This document shows, piece after piece, positions 1-13,020 of a stretch of DNA of 64,000 nucleotides. Numbering within the stretch: the first letter of the stretch is position 1; each line of letters opens with the position of its first letter. Position numbers and translations under genes: made by a program. The notes beneath the pieces are model-generated. The model searched no databases, had not been told where the DNA came from, and worked only from the letters and a program-made list of their open reading frames with translations. This DNA comes from Trileptium ribeirensis (taxonomy: Eukaryota > Nematoda > Enoplea > Enoplida > Thoracostomopsidae). The stretch spans positions 30,575 to 94,574 of the forward strand of contig JASANE010000495.1 of the NCBI GenBank assembly GCA_030248225.1, given 5' to 3'.

Positions 1-31
1 ACCAAAAACCATTAAGAACAAAAATTTACCC

Positions 32-99
32 TAACTGGGGATTGAACCAGCAACCTCACAGTCCCCGGCTCAGCGTTCTAACCAGTGAGACACCCAACT
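32..99 (-). repeat. tRNA-like SINE head or decayed tRNA
   Basis: Read on the minus strand, the segment has a pol III A-box-like stretch (GTCTCACTGGTTAGAACG) and about 35 bases later a B-box-like stretch (GGTTCAATCCCC). The T-stem does not pair properly for a five-pair stem, and the anticodon arm is unclear, so this is not a convincing functional tRNA. The AGGTTG just before the B box is also seen as AGGTCG at two other tRNA-like sites in the window (53812 and 56696). That suggests a tRNA-derived SINE family rather than independent tRNA genes. Confidence 0.45.
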
Positions 100-480
100 T
101 CTGATAATGACTTTTGCTTACATGAATATTAGCCGCGCTGGCAGCTTTTACAAACACCAACCAACCAAGAGCAGTGCTAACGCACTATAAGTAAAGAAAA
201 CACAACCAAGAAACGACACCAACACAACACGCAAAGGCGAACGAAACAATTTGCGCAGCGAATTGTTTTCAACTTTGGTCAGACTGTGAAGTTAGGTTGA
301 AAAGTAAATAAATTAGGTTCAAGTTAGGTTAAATAGGCGCATTCAAGGAAGGGGCGTGTACTGTCACAATATATTTACTTTTAAACAACTATTTGTAGTT
401 ATAAAGAGAGCATGTTCCTACGTCAAAGTCATGCTGTTGGACTCCGCGATCTCTGCGTTTTACAAAATTAAATCGGAAAA
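100..480. other. No gene seen; flank of the SINE-like element
   Basis: There is no exon-like sequence. A small cluster of AGGTT/TTAGGTT words lies at about 290-340, too irregular to be a telomeric array. Confidence 0.5.
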
Positions 481-960
481 ACTGGTAACTTGACAATATG
501 CAAGCTGAGAATCTACGAGACTAAATGGAAATATGGAGAAACTGAGAATTAGGGAAAGTTGGATAGTTTGAGTGAGCGGAATTTGGGAAAACTGGTAAAC
601 TTGAAATTTGGGGAAGTAGTAATTTGAAAATCTGGAAAGTACTAGAGAACAAGAAAACTTTGAGTCTGCATATATTGAAAATTCGGAAAATAGGAAATTA
701 TGAAACTGTTAAATTTTGGAAACGGGATTGTGAGAAGTGGGTAACTGGAAATCCATGGATATTGAGAGCTCGGGAAAGTGGGGAAACTGGGAAACCTAAG
801 TTCCTGGAAAAATAAGAGTGATATTGGGAATCTATGGAAGTGGGAAACTCCAAACAAGGTATGTTGGAATTTGATAAAATTGAAACTGGATTTCTGCTTA
901 AACTTTGTGATAATTTTAAAACATCAGGAATTTTGTATCGAGAATTTGTACAGGTGGTGA
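480..960. repeat. Degenerate purine-rich tandem repeat (GGAAAnTGGGAAACTG-like)
   Basis: The stretch is built of many imperfect copies of a short unit resembling TTGGGAAACTGG and GGAAATTTGG, giving strong purine bias on the plus strand. Open frames on both strands here are a product of this low-complexity composition and show no protein family features. Confidence 0.55.
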
Positions 961-1208
961 ATTGGGCACCTGGGAAATTGGAAACCATCTAGTCTACACA
1001 AGCGAACTTGGCAGAATGGCAAACAGGGCATGGACGGATTTGGGACAGCATAAATCTGGAAACCCGAGATGTGAAAGTGTATTACGACCAGTTCTGGCGC
1101 TAAGGGATCCCAGCTGCACCGCACGGTTTTCCTTGGGGTGGTGCCCGGACAACCCCAGCTTCCACGACTCCCCGGTGAACCACTAGTTGAAATAAGGAAA
1201 CCGCTTAG

Positions 1209-1303
1209 CTTCGGCCTGGCCCTATTTTGGCCCACGTATCTAGTGGTAAGGAGGTACCAGGGTGTTCGGCCTGGCCCTATTTTGGCCCACGTATCTAGTG
1301 GTA
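1209..1303 (+). repeat. Direct repeat, 2 copies, 55-bp period
   Basis: A stretch of about 39 bases beginning TTCGGCCTGGCCCTATTTTG and running to TCTAGTGGTA occurs at 1210 and again at 1265, essentially unchanged. The copies are recent relative to the rest of this degenerate region. Confidence 0.85.
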
Positions 1304-1872
1304 TAGAGGTCCCACTGAGGGAGGGTCGGCCCTTAAGCCTGCTCGCAGGTAATAAGGCTGACCCGCCTTTCTCTCATTAGTTTAAGATTTTCCAGGGTCT
1401 TTAAGCTATTAGGTCCTATTCATTGCATGTATGAGTCCTTACAGAGGAATTTCCTTCATGAACCTTTCGATCTTTTGCATGAGTGAAATGGCACCGGGGC
1501 ATTGGGGAGCTGCCCCAGGACCCTCGCAATGGTCCAAGGGTGAGTAGAATTTCTGTGATCAAGACCTAGCATTATCCTAATGTATGAACATTTCAACCAA
1601 TGACCGGTGGTGCTTACGTGAGCCGCTTCTATGTTGATACATTCAATCTTGACACACGAGTTTCCGCTAGCGCTGTGCAGGCGCCTACACCCTTTCGACT
1701 TCTTTAACCTAGCAACTGCCTTATTTAAACGAAACATATCGCCTAAGTAGTTATCGAACACGCACACTATTTATTGTTCCATAACAGTGATCGAGTACAT
1801 ATTTCCTCACACACGCATATTGGGTATTACTCATTGCATCAATACAAGGTGCCACACAGGACCCCACGATAC

Positions 1873-1970
1873 TGTCCCCACCAAAATTTGAGGTCGTATT
1901 ATTTTCCGCAGGACACCAGGACAATGTCCCCATCATAACTTGAGGTCGTATTATTTTCCGAAATCGTGAT
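1873..1970 (+). repeat. Direct repeat, 2 copies, 52-bp period
   Basis: A block starting TGTCCCCA and ending GGTCGTATTATTTTCCG occurs at 1873 and 1925 with only a few mismatches. No gene is associated with it. Confidence 0.8.
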
Positions 1971-4010
1971 TAACGAACGTGGTATTTTCCCGAACACTCC
2001 AAAAACGTTTTATCTTGCCAACGTTATCAACGAAAAAGCCCCCTGTTTCTCCCCCGGATTCGATTAAGAAAACGGGCTCCATGGTCCTGTCAATTTTGTT
2101 CTTTGGTATCACGTAAGGTGGCGCACCATCGGCCTTATTGAAAGAACTGGACCTTACGAACGCTCTGCGTGTTCAGCTGTCCCTTTTTCTTTGGAGATGG
2201 AGTCGCCCGTGAACATTTCACCACCCTCACACGCACGCTAATGGTCTAATTTATACCTAAGACTGATTCGCGCTGCGATCCGGGACCAGGAGACTGACAA
2301 GGATAAAGGGCCAGGAAGCCATGGCCGCGGCTTCTAATAACAGGGTGACGTTGCCTGCCTTCCTACCTATCCGAAGTAGTAACAGGAAACCGTGCTTCCG
2401 GCGAGGATGTAAACCGTGGAGGCATGGTAGAGAACCCACGTCTAAAAATTGCATTTAGTGTACTTTGAGCGTTGGGGAACAGCGAGCTTCTTTGAAGTAA
2501 CTTGAGGGCGCCGTCTTGATCACAAAGGTGCGAGTCAAACTAAATTTTAGATAACCTTGTCTATTAGCGCTCCCGGACGGCTCTACCTCTTTCCTAGTTT
2601 ACACACACCACTGGCATGTCCTACCATCTTTAATCTGCCCCAGGCCCGTAGTCGTTTGCATCACTTAATCATCCCACCCCCTGAGCGAATAGTTTTCGCA
2701 TGAGAGACAAGGCAAGGCACTGCGGGCATTGTGTTTACATGTGTTCAGAGACAAGTAAACTTTAGCGGCTCGTGCAAACGGCTACGTCCTGTTTCTGCTC
2801 CTATTCAACTACAAACTTTGTACCTGTTCAACCAGAAGTTTATATAGCGGGAGCCAATCGCGCGTGACCGTCGCTGGAAGAAAACCACCAACTCCTATCG
2901 ACAGAGACTGCGTTGAAATTTCAGACTCTTGCCAGATTCTTCTCTGGGGAGGCCTTTGGTGCTGTAAAACCGCGACGGTGATAGCGACTGCCTCCAGGTT
3001 TGGAATTCCCTCCTATCTTTCTCCCTCCGTCTGACGTGCGAACATAATTTTCTCCTCCATTTCTCAATTTTCTCGCTAAGCATCCCCTACTATTAATTTG
3101 TACATCAAACACCTATCGGACCAAAATAAAATCAAAAGCAATCGGCCCGATGAGCGGAGAACCAGTCGAATCTACTGGCAGGTAGTAATTTTAGCGAGTA
3201 TTTTTTTGACAATTTCGTCGGGGCACTACATTTACGGGCGCGCAGGGCATCCTTCGGACGCGCCAACGCCCGCAAATGCGGCCCTTGCATGGTCGAAAGA
3301 TACCAAAAGTCTAAGATGAGCTCCTTCCGTAACTGCACGGTGAGGGGCTAAACTTGAGTATTTCCAAAGGCAAAATCAATAAATTTTGACGCAAGCAACA
3401 AGAAAAGCTGGCGACAACCGTCACAAACCGAAAGAAAGAAAACTCCACTGGTCCCGACGCTGTTTCGGGTAGTCTCCTTTTATCATCCTACATACGCAGT
3501 CACTGCTTTTGCTTTCCCCCAAAATTTGAAATTTAAATTTAGGCCCGAGAACGCCGAGCGTCATAGCGACATACGTATATGTATAGCAAAATAACTTTTA
3601 AGCTAAATACGGCGAAACAGATACATTAACCAAACATACATAAATAACACAATGTCCCCCAAGCAACGTCGCTATAGAATAAAATACGCTTGGTGTTTGC
3701 GGCGATGGAGCAAAAGTTTTAACATATGCGACTGGTCGAGCTATACCAAAAGGCTGCGGAAACAGGCTGAACCTCGTGCTGGTCGGCGCGAGGTTTTGAA
3801 AATGATAAAATATATCAGCGCTTCAGGCGCTCTAAATAAACGAAGGTGTACTAGTTTTCTTGTTATATTTACAGAACTAGGGGGAGTAGGCGGCCGGTCG
3901 CAGGATCATGTCCATGCCCTGGCTGGTCGCGTACTGATAAAAGTCGGATATTTGAATTCGAGTGGAACGAGAATTTTCAATTTTGGCTCTGGAGGTGGGT
4001 TGAGGAGGTC
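1971..4010. other. No supported gene
   Basis: Several short open frames exist, including one of 145 codons at 3652-4089 that ends across a TG-rich microsatellite. None shows family motifs, plausible splice sites or conserved composition. A GC-rich inverted stretch (GGGCGCGC near 3236 against GGACGCGCC near 3256) could fold into a hairpin. Confidence 0.5.
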
Positions 4011-4043
4011 CTGTCTGTGTGTGTCTGTGTGTCTGTGTGTGTC
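4011..4043 (+). repeat. (TGTC/TG)n microsatellite
   Basis: An uninterrupted run of TG and TGTC units, visible directly. Confidence 0.9.
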
Positions 4044-4371
4044 GCACTTGGATCTCGATAACAGTTGGGCGGATTATGATGCAAGATAGCTCATTCGAAC
4101 CGCAATGGTCGATTTAGGTGTAGTGACGGAGCCCGATTTTTGAATTTTTTCCCGTGGGAAAAGTGATGGGGCAAAATGACGTCATTTTGGCCCATTTTTC
4201 GGGCACCCCCTCCAGTTTTTGCGAATTTTCTCAATAAGTAAACGAGGTATCCGCAAACTAATAGGCCTATTCCATGTAGCTTTACCAAGGCTTTCCAATG
4301 ATATATAGCAAGTTTTTCAACTACTTCCCAATCTGGAGTCTATAAGCTTATCGTTGGCACCTAATTTTATA

Positions 4372-4715
4372 TTTGGTGAAAAGTCGTGGGAAATGCACCT
4401 AAATGTGTGTTTTTGTTGCTTTTATTGTCTTATATGGGTTTCATGGGCAGATACACTCATTGCAAGTGTTGAAAATATTGTTGGGCAAATATTTTTTACA
4501 CTTCTGGTTCATACTTGGTATAAAAAATGACGTTTTCGAAATTTTTGGTGACAAGTCGTGGGAAAAGCACCTGAATGTGTGTTTATTGTTGGCTTTAGTG
4601 TCGGATATGGGGCCGACAAGCTCATTGCGAGTGTCAAGAATATTGTGTGGCAAATATTTTTCACACGTCTGCTTCATAATTTGTATGAAAAATGAGATTT
4701 TTCTCAAGTGTCGGT
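4372..4715 (+). repeat. Tandem duplication, 172-bp unit
   Basis: Two diverged copies are anchored by AAGTCGTGGGAAA (4381 and 4553), AATGTGTGTTT, TCATTGC and GGCAAATATTTTT at the same 172-bp offset. Roughly three quarters of positions agree by eye. Similar near-nucleosome-length doublets occur at 34.7, 46.7 and 47.4 kb. Confidence 0.75.
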
Positions 4716-6780
4716 TTGAATTCTTTAACGTTCTTTTCACAGTCAATTTAGGGTTTTATTGAATTATTAGATTGTTAGTTCATTGTTTTTGTACTCGTTG
4801 TATGATGTTTTGTCTACTGCATACGTTGGCTATCAAAAGAGGCGGGCGTAACTATGACTCATCACTCACGGTTTACATAATCCTGCACGTGCGTACTGTG
4901 TGTAGGCTTTGTTTGTGTGTGCTTTCTACAACAGACTTCGGTGGATTGTTCTCACCAATGGAATTCTGGCTCGAAAGTGAGCTTCACTAGTTAGTGTAGC
5001 TCCTATAGGTGGCCTGTTAGAGGCTGTTTTAGGAGGAAAAGACAGAAAATTTTGGTGTCCCGCGAGTGTTATTGGGGCCCGGAGCCGAGCCCGTAGGGGT
5101 TGGGGCCCCAGTTTAGGGTGAAATAGTTAGTGTAAGGTCCCGTTGGGGTGCAGAGTTTCAAGAATAGGGAGTTTTGATTGTATTCGTGGTGATCCGAGGC
5201 CTTTCAAATTTGAAATTTAAACGCTTAATTGGGGACCCCTAAATACTTATGGGTGAGATGTGAGTCGACCCGAATAGATGATTCCGAAACCTTAGGAGCC
5301 CCTGGGGAGATTACTGACCCCAGTTTACCCTAGTTGCAGGGCAAATTAAAATTTTTGAATTTAAATCAGCCCATTAAAACGCTGTTACTTGGTTTGGGTG
5401 CGTTAAATTTCTTTTCTCTCCTTCAGTTCTGGTTTCTAGACTGTGTGTCAGGGCAAGTCGTTTCGAAATCAAAAAGGTCCAACGCTAATTAGCATAAGAT
5501 CAGCTCCCTGCCGACCCATCCAGACACGCACTCTACAATGTATATTTTAAAATGCAACACTTTCATACATACTAGGAGTATGCATCGCACTGGGATGAAC
5601 CTAAAGGTACCGAAGTTGCAAAGTTGCCAAATAAACGAACAGGTCCTGCCTGCTGTCCCCGGCTCAACCGAATGTGCACCCATCTCCTATGCATTACACA
5701 ATTTATACCATTATTATTATTACGGTCATCATTATATTTAACAAAATTTTACGCGATACAATCATGGATTACGCACAAATTGATCTCTAAATCACGCTCC
5801 ATTGGAATCCGATCGCCCTTTAGCTTTAAACTTGTTCCCTTTTGGTAATATTCCGAACGTTAACTAAAATTCCCAAAAACTCGGGCTGTTAGATCTTAAA
5901 TATTTTTGGATTTATTAGACTCCTTACTTATGGTAAAAATCAGTTGTGAAGAAAAGTGTTTGAAAATGTGAAATCTGTACCGGATTGTGAAATTTGGTTA
6001 AAATTTTAGTCCTTAGTTTCATGTTATGTACAGCCCTTGAAATCAACTAAGTTGAGATCTTAAAAATTTTTCCGAAATTGCGAAAAATTCCTAACAAATT
6101 TCCAAAATTAGCAATTAAATTCGCGAAAAATTGGGCAGAAGGACGACACGTTCTTTATGAACCGCATACCAGAAACGCTCCTTCTCCCTTATTATTCGGT
6201 AATTTTGGAAGTTTTCCCTTATGGGCTTAGTGTTTTCGGTGATTTGTAAATTTCTGATCCGTTATAAGCTTCATGATCATTCACTAGCAATTATTAATTA
6301 TAATATAACCTATTGTTTGCTATTACAATACATTGTTTATTATTACACAGCACAGTTTATGTACATTCATAGCACGTACCTCCAAAGTTTCGGGTTAGGG
6401 TTGGTCCCTTGCCACAGTTTCGTGGTAGCCTCTAGGAAAACGTCCGGCTACCGGGGTGCCTATTCCCAGGTATACCCATAAGTTCAAAATTTAAATTTTC
6501 GACTTTATAATTCGTAGTTGGGTTTTGCTTTATTCGCTATAATCTCAATGGCATATCTTCTCACTATCAGGTTAACCAGGATCTACGAGCCTCGTTTGTG
6601 TTGCTCACTTTGACTGCTTTGTTGCTTCTACTCCATTATAATTTATTTGATGTGCCAAATTTCACAAGTCATTTGCTAACTGTACCGTAAGTCATTGCTT
6701 ACTACCTGTAATATGTGCGGTTTACTGTCGCTCGCCTGATTTGGCGTTTCTGCTGTCTATTTAGGTCTTCATTAAAACTC
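4716..6780. other. No supported gene
   Basis: The sequence is AT-rich except for a GC-rich palindromic patch at about 5070-5110 (GGGGCCCGG ... GGGGCCCC). No exon with coherent splice sites or family motif was found. Confidence 0.45.
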
Positions 6781-6789
6781 ACACTCATG

Positions 6790-8062
6790 CTTGATGTTGT
6801 TGTCAATTGTTGTGCTTGATGACGTGATGTTGTCAATCAACTCGTCCTTGAAGGCCCGCGCTCGGGCCTTGATTTGTTGGGGCGTTGCGACCATATCCAT
6901 TAGTTCTTTGGCTGCTTCCATTCAGCCGAGTACGAGGAGCACCTTCACTTGATAATGTTGTTCGACGGTCCTAGCCGCAGTGCCATCGTGATGAAATGGT
7001 GCTCCAGCCTCGTGCATATTGGACAGCTCCGGTCAATCCGTTCCATGTGATAAAAATGGGACGTAGGGCTGTGACAAGTTGACGCGGTAGGTCGAGATAC
7101 TGGGTAGACGAAGGATAGTAGCTTCGGGCGGGGCGTACGGTTCAACCGTCGATAGCCGTTTGCCGTGATTGACTTCGGATTGTCTGTTTCCACTGTCACC
7201 GCAATGCTGAACGATGTTGTCTCTCTGTAATAATATATACTTGTTGTAACTTCTTGTCGGTTCGGTAGGTGTTGGTTTTTTCGCTGTGCATGTTCCACTA
7301 ATTATGTGTTCCTGCGCGTGTCAGCTCGCTCATCTCCCTATTCTTCATTCTCTCATAAATTTCTCCGTATGCTTTTTAGGGTAATCTCTACGTTCTTGGG
7401 TAAAGCCCTCTATCTAACCTGACCACTCATTTACACCAGCAATTATCTGACATATCCCAACATGCGAGAATGGTGCCTCTTGGTCCGTTCTTAATCTTCT
7501 CTGCCGGTTCTTCACTGTTCGCCCAAGCGAAGTAGTCAGGTGCTGTGAACATGATGGCCTACCCAGGCGATCAACTCCCCGTGATAAGCAGGCGCTACCA
7601 CTGGTTCCGTCCATCGCTGGCAATCCTCCCCCGGTTGAACGGTACGACCGCGTCCCAGGTTTCGGGTGCCGATAATGATGCCGACCATGTGGGCATGATG
7701 ATGTTTCGTAGGGTTTGATGTTCTTGGCTGAGGCGCAATTTTCGGGTTTGCAATTCCACGGCCCACGCTTCACTCGTATAATTGGTGGCGTTCTAGTTCG
7801 GCAAATGTGGGGCAACGAAGGCAGCGGCGGTTTCACGGAGGCGCCTATTGAATACCGCCAAACGGTGCTTGACCCGTTTGATGAACGCGCTCTGCGAGAA
7901 GACCTTTCGGCCCCCGTACGACAATTCTCTGTAGCCGCCGAGGATAACGATACAGTTTGTTTACGGCGTAATGAAAGCGTTGACCCACTGCACCAGGTCG
8001 AGCATTTCCATGCGGGGCCAAGCGAAGACCAGCCAATTGTGCTGGTCCGCGATGTTGAGTAG
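6790..8062 (-). pseudogene. Frame-broken coding relic, perhaps retroelement-derived
   Basis: On the minus strand, coherent protein-like stretches occur in shifting frames. Going down from 8062 they include a segment with NIADQHNWLVFAWPRMEML, then YRYPRRLQRIVVRGPKG, then RRLRETAAAFVAPHLPN, a stop, and WAVELQTRKLRLSQEHQ. Further on (about 7160-6790) come YAPPEATILRLPSISTYR and MDMVATPQQIKARARAFKD. Stops and frameshifts separate the pieces and no single frame is intact. Local GC content is higher than in the flanks. The amino-acid composition is protein-like, but I recognise no catalytic motif. A retroelement Gag-like or other structural protein is a guess from the transposon-rich setting. It could also be a host pseudogene. 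Confidence 0.35.
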
Positions 8063-8184
8063 CGGCATCGGTAGTTCGTCACCCGCGATGAGCAACCCAG
8101 TAAAATATACACCACCAAACTTAGCAAACCTCGCGAGAAATTTTGATTTAGGACATACCGAGTAATTAATTTTACTGCTACTTT

Positions 8185-8900
8185 CAACTTTGGTCTCAAA
8201 TTCGGTAGAACACGTGCACCGACGTCTACTAGCCCTTGTAGAATATCCTAATTCCTGGTGTGCGCATTATTTAGGTAGGAACAGTCTGTTCGAAGTTCCC
8301 ATGATCATATGTAGAATTCACGACAAAGCTACATGGTTGTTGTAGATCCAACTTTTTGCACTTGTTGAACTGAGCTGGGCATGCAGAGAATTTTTCACTG
8401 AGCTGATCACGATTACAAATTTCACGAAAAATTAGTTGTTGTAAAATGTTACTTCGCGTTATTCATAGGGGATGATACCACGAAGTTGTAATTATCCTAA
8501 ATTGACAGGTGGTGGCATTATAGCGTTATTGGATACCATGAGGTTGTATTCTACAAAGACATGGGTTCATTTCTCATATGGTCACCGACTACAACCACCC
8601 TTTAGCATTCAAACTGATGATCAGTCGTTTTGGACTGATTCGTGTGTACATATTCAGTTTCGGAATGGATTGACATTTCTCTCTCTTGTCGTCAGGTATT
8701 TTCCTCGGACGATTACAGAAGTGCTCGATTGAATCCATTCCATTCGTGAAATGTTAATTTTACGAGTGCTCGAAAATTGTGGCAGCAATTGTGAAGATGA
8801 AAATAAGAGAGAAATACGGGGAATAGAAACGGCAGTAAAGTTTTGGTCTCAACGTGCCGGACCATTGCTAGGATATCCTAATTCCTGACATCTTAAATGA
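8185..8900 (+). repeat. Pair of direct repeats flanking about 600 bp
   Basis: The words TTTGGTCTCAA and, about 40 bases later, AGAATATCCTAATTCCTG or GGATATCCTAATTCCTG occur at 8190-8257 and again at 8841-8887. The repeats are short and diverged. They could be remnants of a terminal direct repeat or a dispersed repeat. The interval between them holds no recognisable gene. Confidence 0.45.
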
Positions 8901-10514
8901 TTGATATGAGTATCACCATGGACACTGATTCTTCGTCGATAAACTCATCGGAACGCATTAAAAAATTTGCGTTTAAAAGGTGAGTCGTAAATGTTGGGAA
9001 AGTGTGAATTCCGTGGGTTCCAAAGTCAGTGATACATTAGGCTTAAGTCTAATAGCCCTAGGATTTCCCTAGGCCGCACAACAAGTTGTATTGTTGGAAC
9101 TACTCGATTGTGATGTCGACTATAGATAAACACATACTCTAAGCACTCATAAATAACTGCACCCGAAATCTTAACTTTACGCAAGTAATTAGTTACACAA
9201 AGTGATCGTAACACTAACAAGTCTTGGGGGTCGGTTAGACGAAGCTATTCCATCAGAAGGGACTCTAAGATACCGATAACTGGGAGAACCACCCAGTCAC
9301 ACAATAACTGAAGCGATGGCATTGCGAGAACGACACGCCTTCAACATCTGAATGCTTCTGAGATAGCGCTAGGTCAGTCCCTCATGGAATCTCAAATTTA
9401 CACAGATTACGTGCTGCTCGCTGCGGTGGTAATCTTGCTTTGCTAGAAGATGGAGACAATATTTTATTTAGGGAAATTTTGATCGATAATTTATTACACC
9501 TTTACGAACCAACTCGGGGTCAATTATCTTCCAAAATGCGTTCTTAGGTTCCGACTAAACTTAACAGATTCGTTTCGACATAGATATAGATCTAAATCGA
9601 TGAAAATTCTTAAGGGTGAGGCTTGGCCTCAGCGACAAAAATAACGCAGGTCGGTATTCGTATGGACTGGCGTTACATGCGAAACGAAGATAGAAAGGGG
9701 AATTCTAGTTGTAAGGCGCTTAACTGCTGAAATCTAAAATTTACTAGGATTAGTTCAGTTCTGGCGGCGTGGTTATGTACTGAATTCTTAAGTTCGGTAG
9801 CATGGCGTTAGATTTGCTTTGACCTCGGTAGGCATTGACATAGGGCCGACGGTGAATCTCAGCGTCGAAAAATTACAAGTTGCGCAGTGTTATCGCTCAT
9901 GCGTAGTTATCTAGACAGAATTTCAATATGAGCGACAGGGATCAAAAGTAGTTCGGTCAAAAACTGGAAAATTTACCAGGGTTATAGTAATTGTTAGGGT
10001 CGTGTACTTGATCGTAGGAACGGTTTTTAATAAGTAATTTAGGAACAGAAAACTTATCTTCCCTGTAAGAATAGAAAAAGTGAGTGTGGACCGCCTCTCT
10101 CGTGAGCCTCGCCGACTCTAGCAACTTCCAGCATGCGAGCATCACTCCAAGTAAATGAGCGCATCACGGCACAACCGCACGCGAGTGTGGTGCTAACCTT
10201 TCAGTGTATCATGGTACGACAACTGTATCTAACTATGTTCAACAAACGTCAGTGAAATATGAAAATAATGTATACAATATGTAATAAAGTAAGAAATATC
10301 AAAATTACTACGATTGGGTCACTAGCTAGTTAGTGGCTAAGAAAATACTGGTGTCTGCGAAAATGTCAGGTAGCACTTGCTCAGTAAACGTACCTAAGGG
10401 TGTTTCGGCCCAGTAGACTTAGGACGGGCTGAGAACTGTGTCAAAATTTGCTAATTTATTTGTCAGCAGTCAAGAAGGGCTACTGCCCAACGCAATGGAC
10501 GTCCCCCACTTTAG
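8901..10514. other. No supported gene
   Basis: No exon-like sequence, RNA gene or clear repeat was recognised in this stretch. Confidence 0.45.
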
Positions 10515-13020
10515 AGAAACCGATCGGTACTGACAAAAATGGGATCGCTTCGTTTTTGGCAAACACAATAGTGCGTCGTTCACGTTTATTTGTGTGCAGT
10601 TACTGCACACTGTAGCCAGTATGGTCGGCACGAATGCACGATGCTCGATTAGTGTGCAATGGTCACATTTGATGCGGCCGTCGTGCAACGGTGCTAATCG
10701 TAGCACAGGCAAATACCATGCCATTAGCTAATTCACACATCTATGCAACTGCAGTATCTATTTCTGCCGGGTAGAGCATATGTTACGACAATTGCTTCCA
10801 ACCGTGCAGTGAAAACAACGACATACATCTAATCCGGTAGCGGTTATACCTCAGAACTTATATTTTATTACAAGCAATTGTTTACTCCATTTCTTATTTG
10901 AATGCAATGGTTGACGCATTTGCAGAAATTTTGAAATATTTTTGTGCCACGCGATGATACCTTACCAAAGAGAAATAGATGCAGACATACGTAGATACAT
11001 AATTCGTACATAGTAGCATATTTATATTCCGGTAGTATAATGAACTTTTATGTTCAGTGAGTCAATGTACTATTGAATATGCTTGTGAAATCGCCGTTTT
11101 CCTGTCAGAATCAGCAAATAACTTTATTCCAAAAGAACGGATATATTTCAGACTTATTATACCATTATATCATTGACCCATTCGTCAAACAACATTACCC
11201 TCAGCAATTCTTAGTAAGATCAGAGCTTCTCTGAAACTAGGAACCAAAATACTTCATAAAAATTAGATCTTTGAAGTTTAGACTATCCAAATAAGTTTGC
11301 TGTTTGCTGCTGATAATCGATTTGTTCGTAGGGTTATATAACGTGTTAAATGCATTATACATGTCATACCACCAGATTGAGACGCTGCCGAAGAGCAGGA
11401 GTCTTTAATGAAGCAACAAAATAGCCAAATTTTACCATTTTTCAGGTTAATTGCATCTATAACGATGCGAGGCAATTATTGTAATTGTTGTTAACGTCGT
11501 AATTATTTGGGTCCATAGCAGAGATGGCATGGAACGGGAAATTTCCGTGGAAATGGGATGGGGCGGAAACTGTTTTCATTTTCATGGAAATTCCGTTTCC
11601 ACATGGAAGTAATTTGTTGTTTTTGCCAAATATTTTGCTTTCCCAAAATTATTTTTATGCAAAAATTCTGACATAGTAATCCTGTTTAATTTTGTCATCT
11701 ATAAAACGTTGCTACAGGCATCACGGCGCATGCTATTTGTATTGATGCTCAGCCAAATAATTCAAGTTTTTCGCATGTCCTGACATTTTACCTCCCGTTG
11801 GTCCACGGTTAATCTTTGTTCACTACCTAGCGTTCAACTTTTAACCTATATAATTTACAGCTAGGTATCCCTACTGCCGTAGGGGCCGCGCTCGATAGCG
11901 TTATAGTGATGTTTTTGACCAAATGTTTAGCTGTTCTTTACCCTCATCAAAGAGCGCCAAACTCAAAAATCGCAGAATTCCGAGGTAATACACAATTAAT
12001 GAATATCAGCTATGTAAATGGTAACTACTCAAACGGAAAGATTGAAAAACGCACTGCTAATTCCCTATTTTTTATAGAAAACCAAACTTAGTTATAAAGT
12101 TTCTACAGGCCAAAACTTGTTTTGCTCTATGGACGAAGGAATAACACATCTACGTAATCCCGAGTTCATGCATCTTTATCGTGCACAAATACCCGCTGCA
12201 TTTGTATTATGGCACCTTTCACATTTCTACTTCGGAACTTTTCTTATCATATGGATGTACAGTTCACTCTGGGCCAAACATTTGACATTTGGTGGCTCTT
12301 CACACCATTTTTCTTAGATACCACATGCATGCAATCCACAGCATTGTGCGGTAACCCGGGTGAAACATTTTGATATCTACGCCATCACAACATTCAAGTC
12401 TACAGATTTGTATAGCTAAATTGAACGTCGCAGATCACGCTAGTTCGAATATAAAGGTACGGTTTACTAAGACTCCAAAGCTAGTGTCGGGTACCCGGGT
12501 AGTTAAGTCAGGTCAGGTCCCCGGGTAGCCATTTACCACGCAATGGCCATGCCTACTATACACGTCTATGTTCCATTTCTGTTTGGTAATGTATCCTCGA
12601 GTGGCATAAAAATATCTCAAAACCTCTGCAAATGCACCAACCATTGCACTCAAACAAGAAATGGAGTAAACAATTGCTTGTAATAAAATATAGGTTCTAA
12701 GGTATAACCGCTAGAGGATTAGATGTATGTCGTTGTTTTCACGGCACGCCTGCAAGCAAATGTCGTAACATATGCTCTGCTCGGCAGCAATAGATACGGC
12801 GGTTGCATATATGTGTGCATTGGCTAATGACATGGCATTTGCCTGTGCTACGATTAGCACCGTTGCACGACGGCTGCATCAAATGTGACCATTGCACACT
12901 AATCGAGCATCGTGCATTCGTGCCACCATACTGGCTACAGTGTGCAGTAACTGCACACAAATAAACGTGAGCGACGCATAGCCAAACCATCAGTTTACCG
13001 ACCGTTACTACATACTCTAG
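10515..13020. mobile_element. 2.5-kb element with inverted arms of about 0.45 kb
   Basis: The left arm (about 10515-10980) is matched in reverse complement by the right arm (about 12570-13020). The best block is 10572-10980 against 12570-12978. Shared words include CACGTTTATTTGTGTGCAGT, GATGCTCGATTAGTGTGCAA and AAGCAATTGTTTACTCCATT. The arms agree at about 80-85 percent by eye, with small indels. Between them lie 1.6 kb of AT-rich sequence with no recognisable transposase. This fits a long-inverted-repeat DNA transposon or foldback element, or an old inverted duplication. No clean target duplication was seen at the outer ends, so exact limits are uncertain. Confidence 0.7.

Noticed and set aside
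3652..4089. 145-codon open frame on the plus strand
   Set aside because: It runs into a TG microsatellite, has no recognisable domain, and no splice or promoter evidence supports it.
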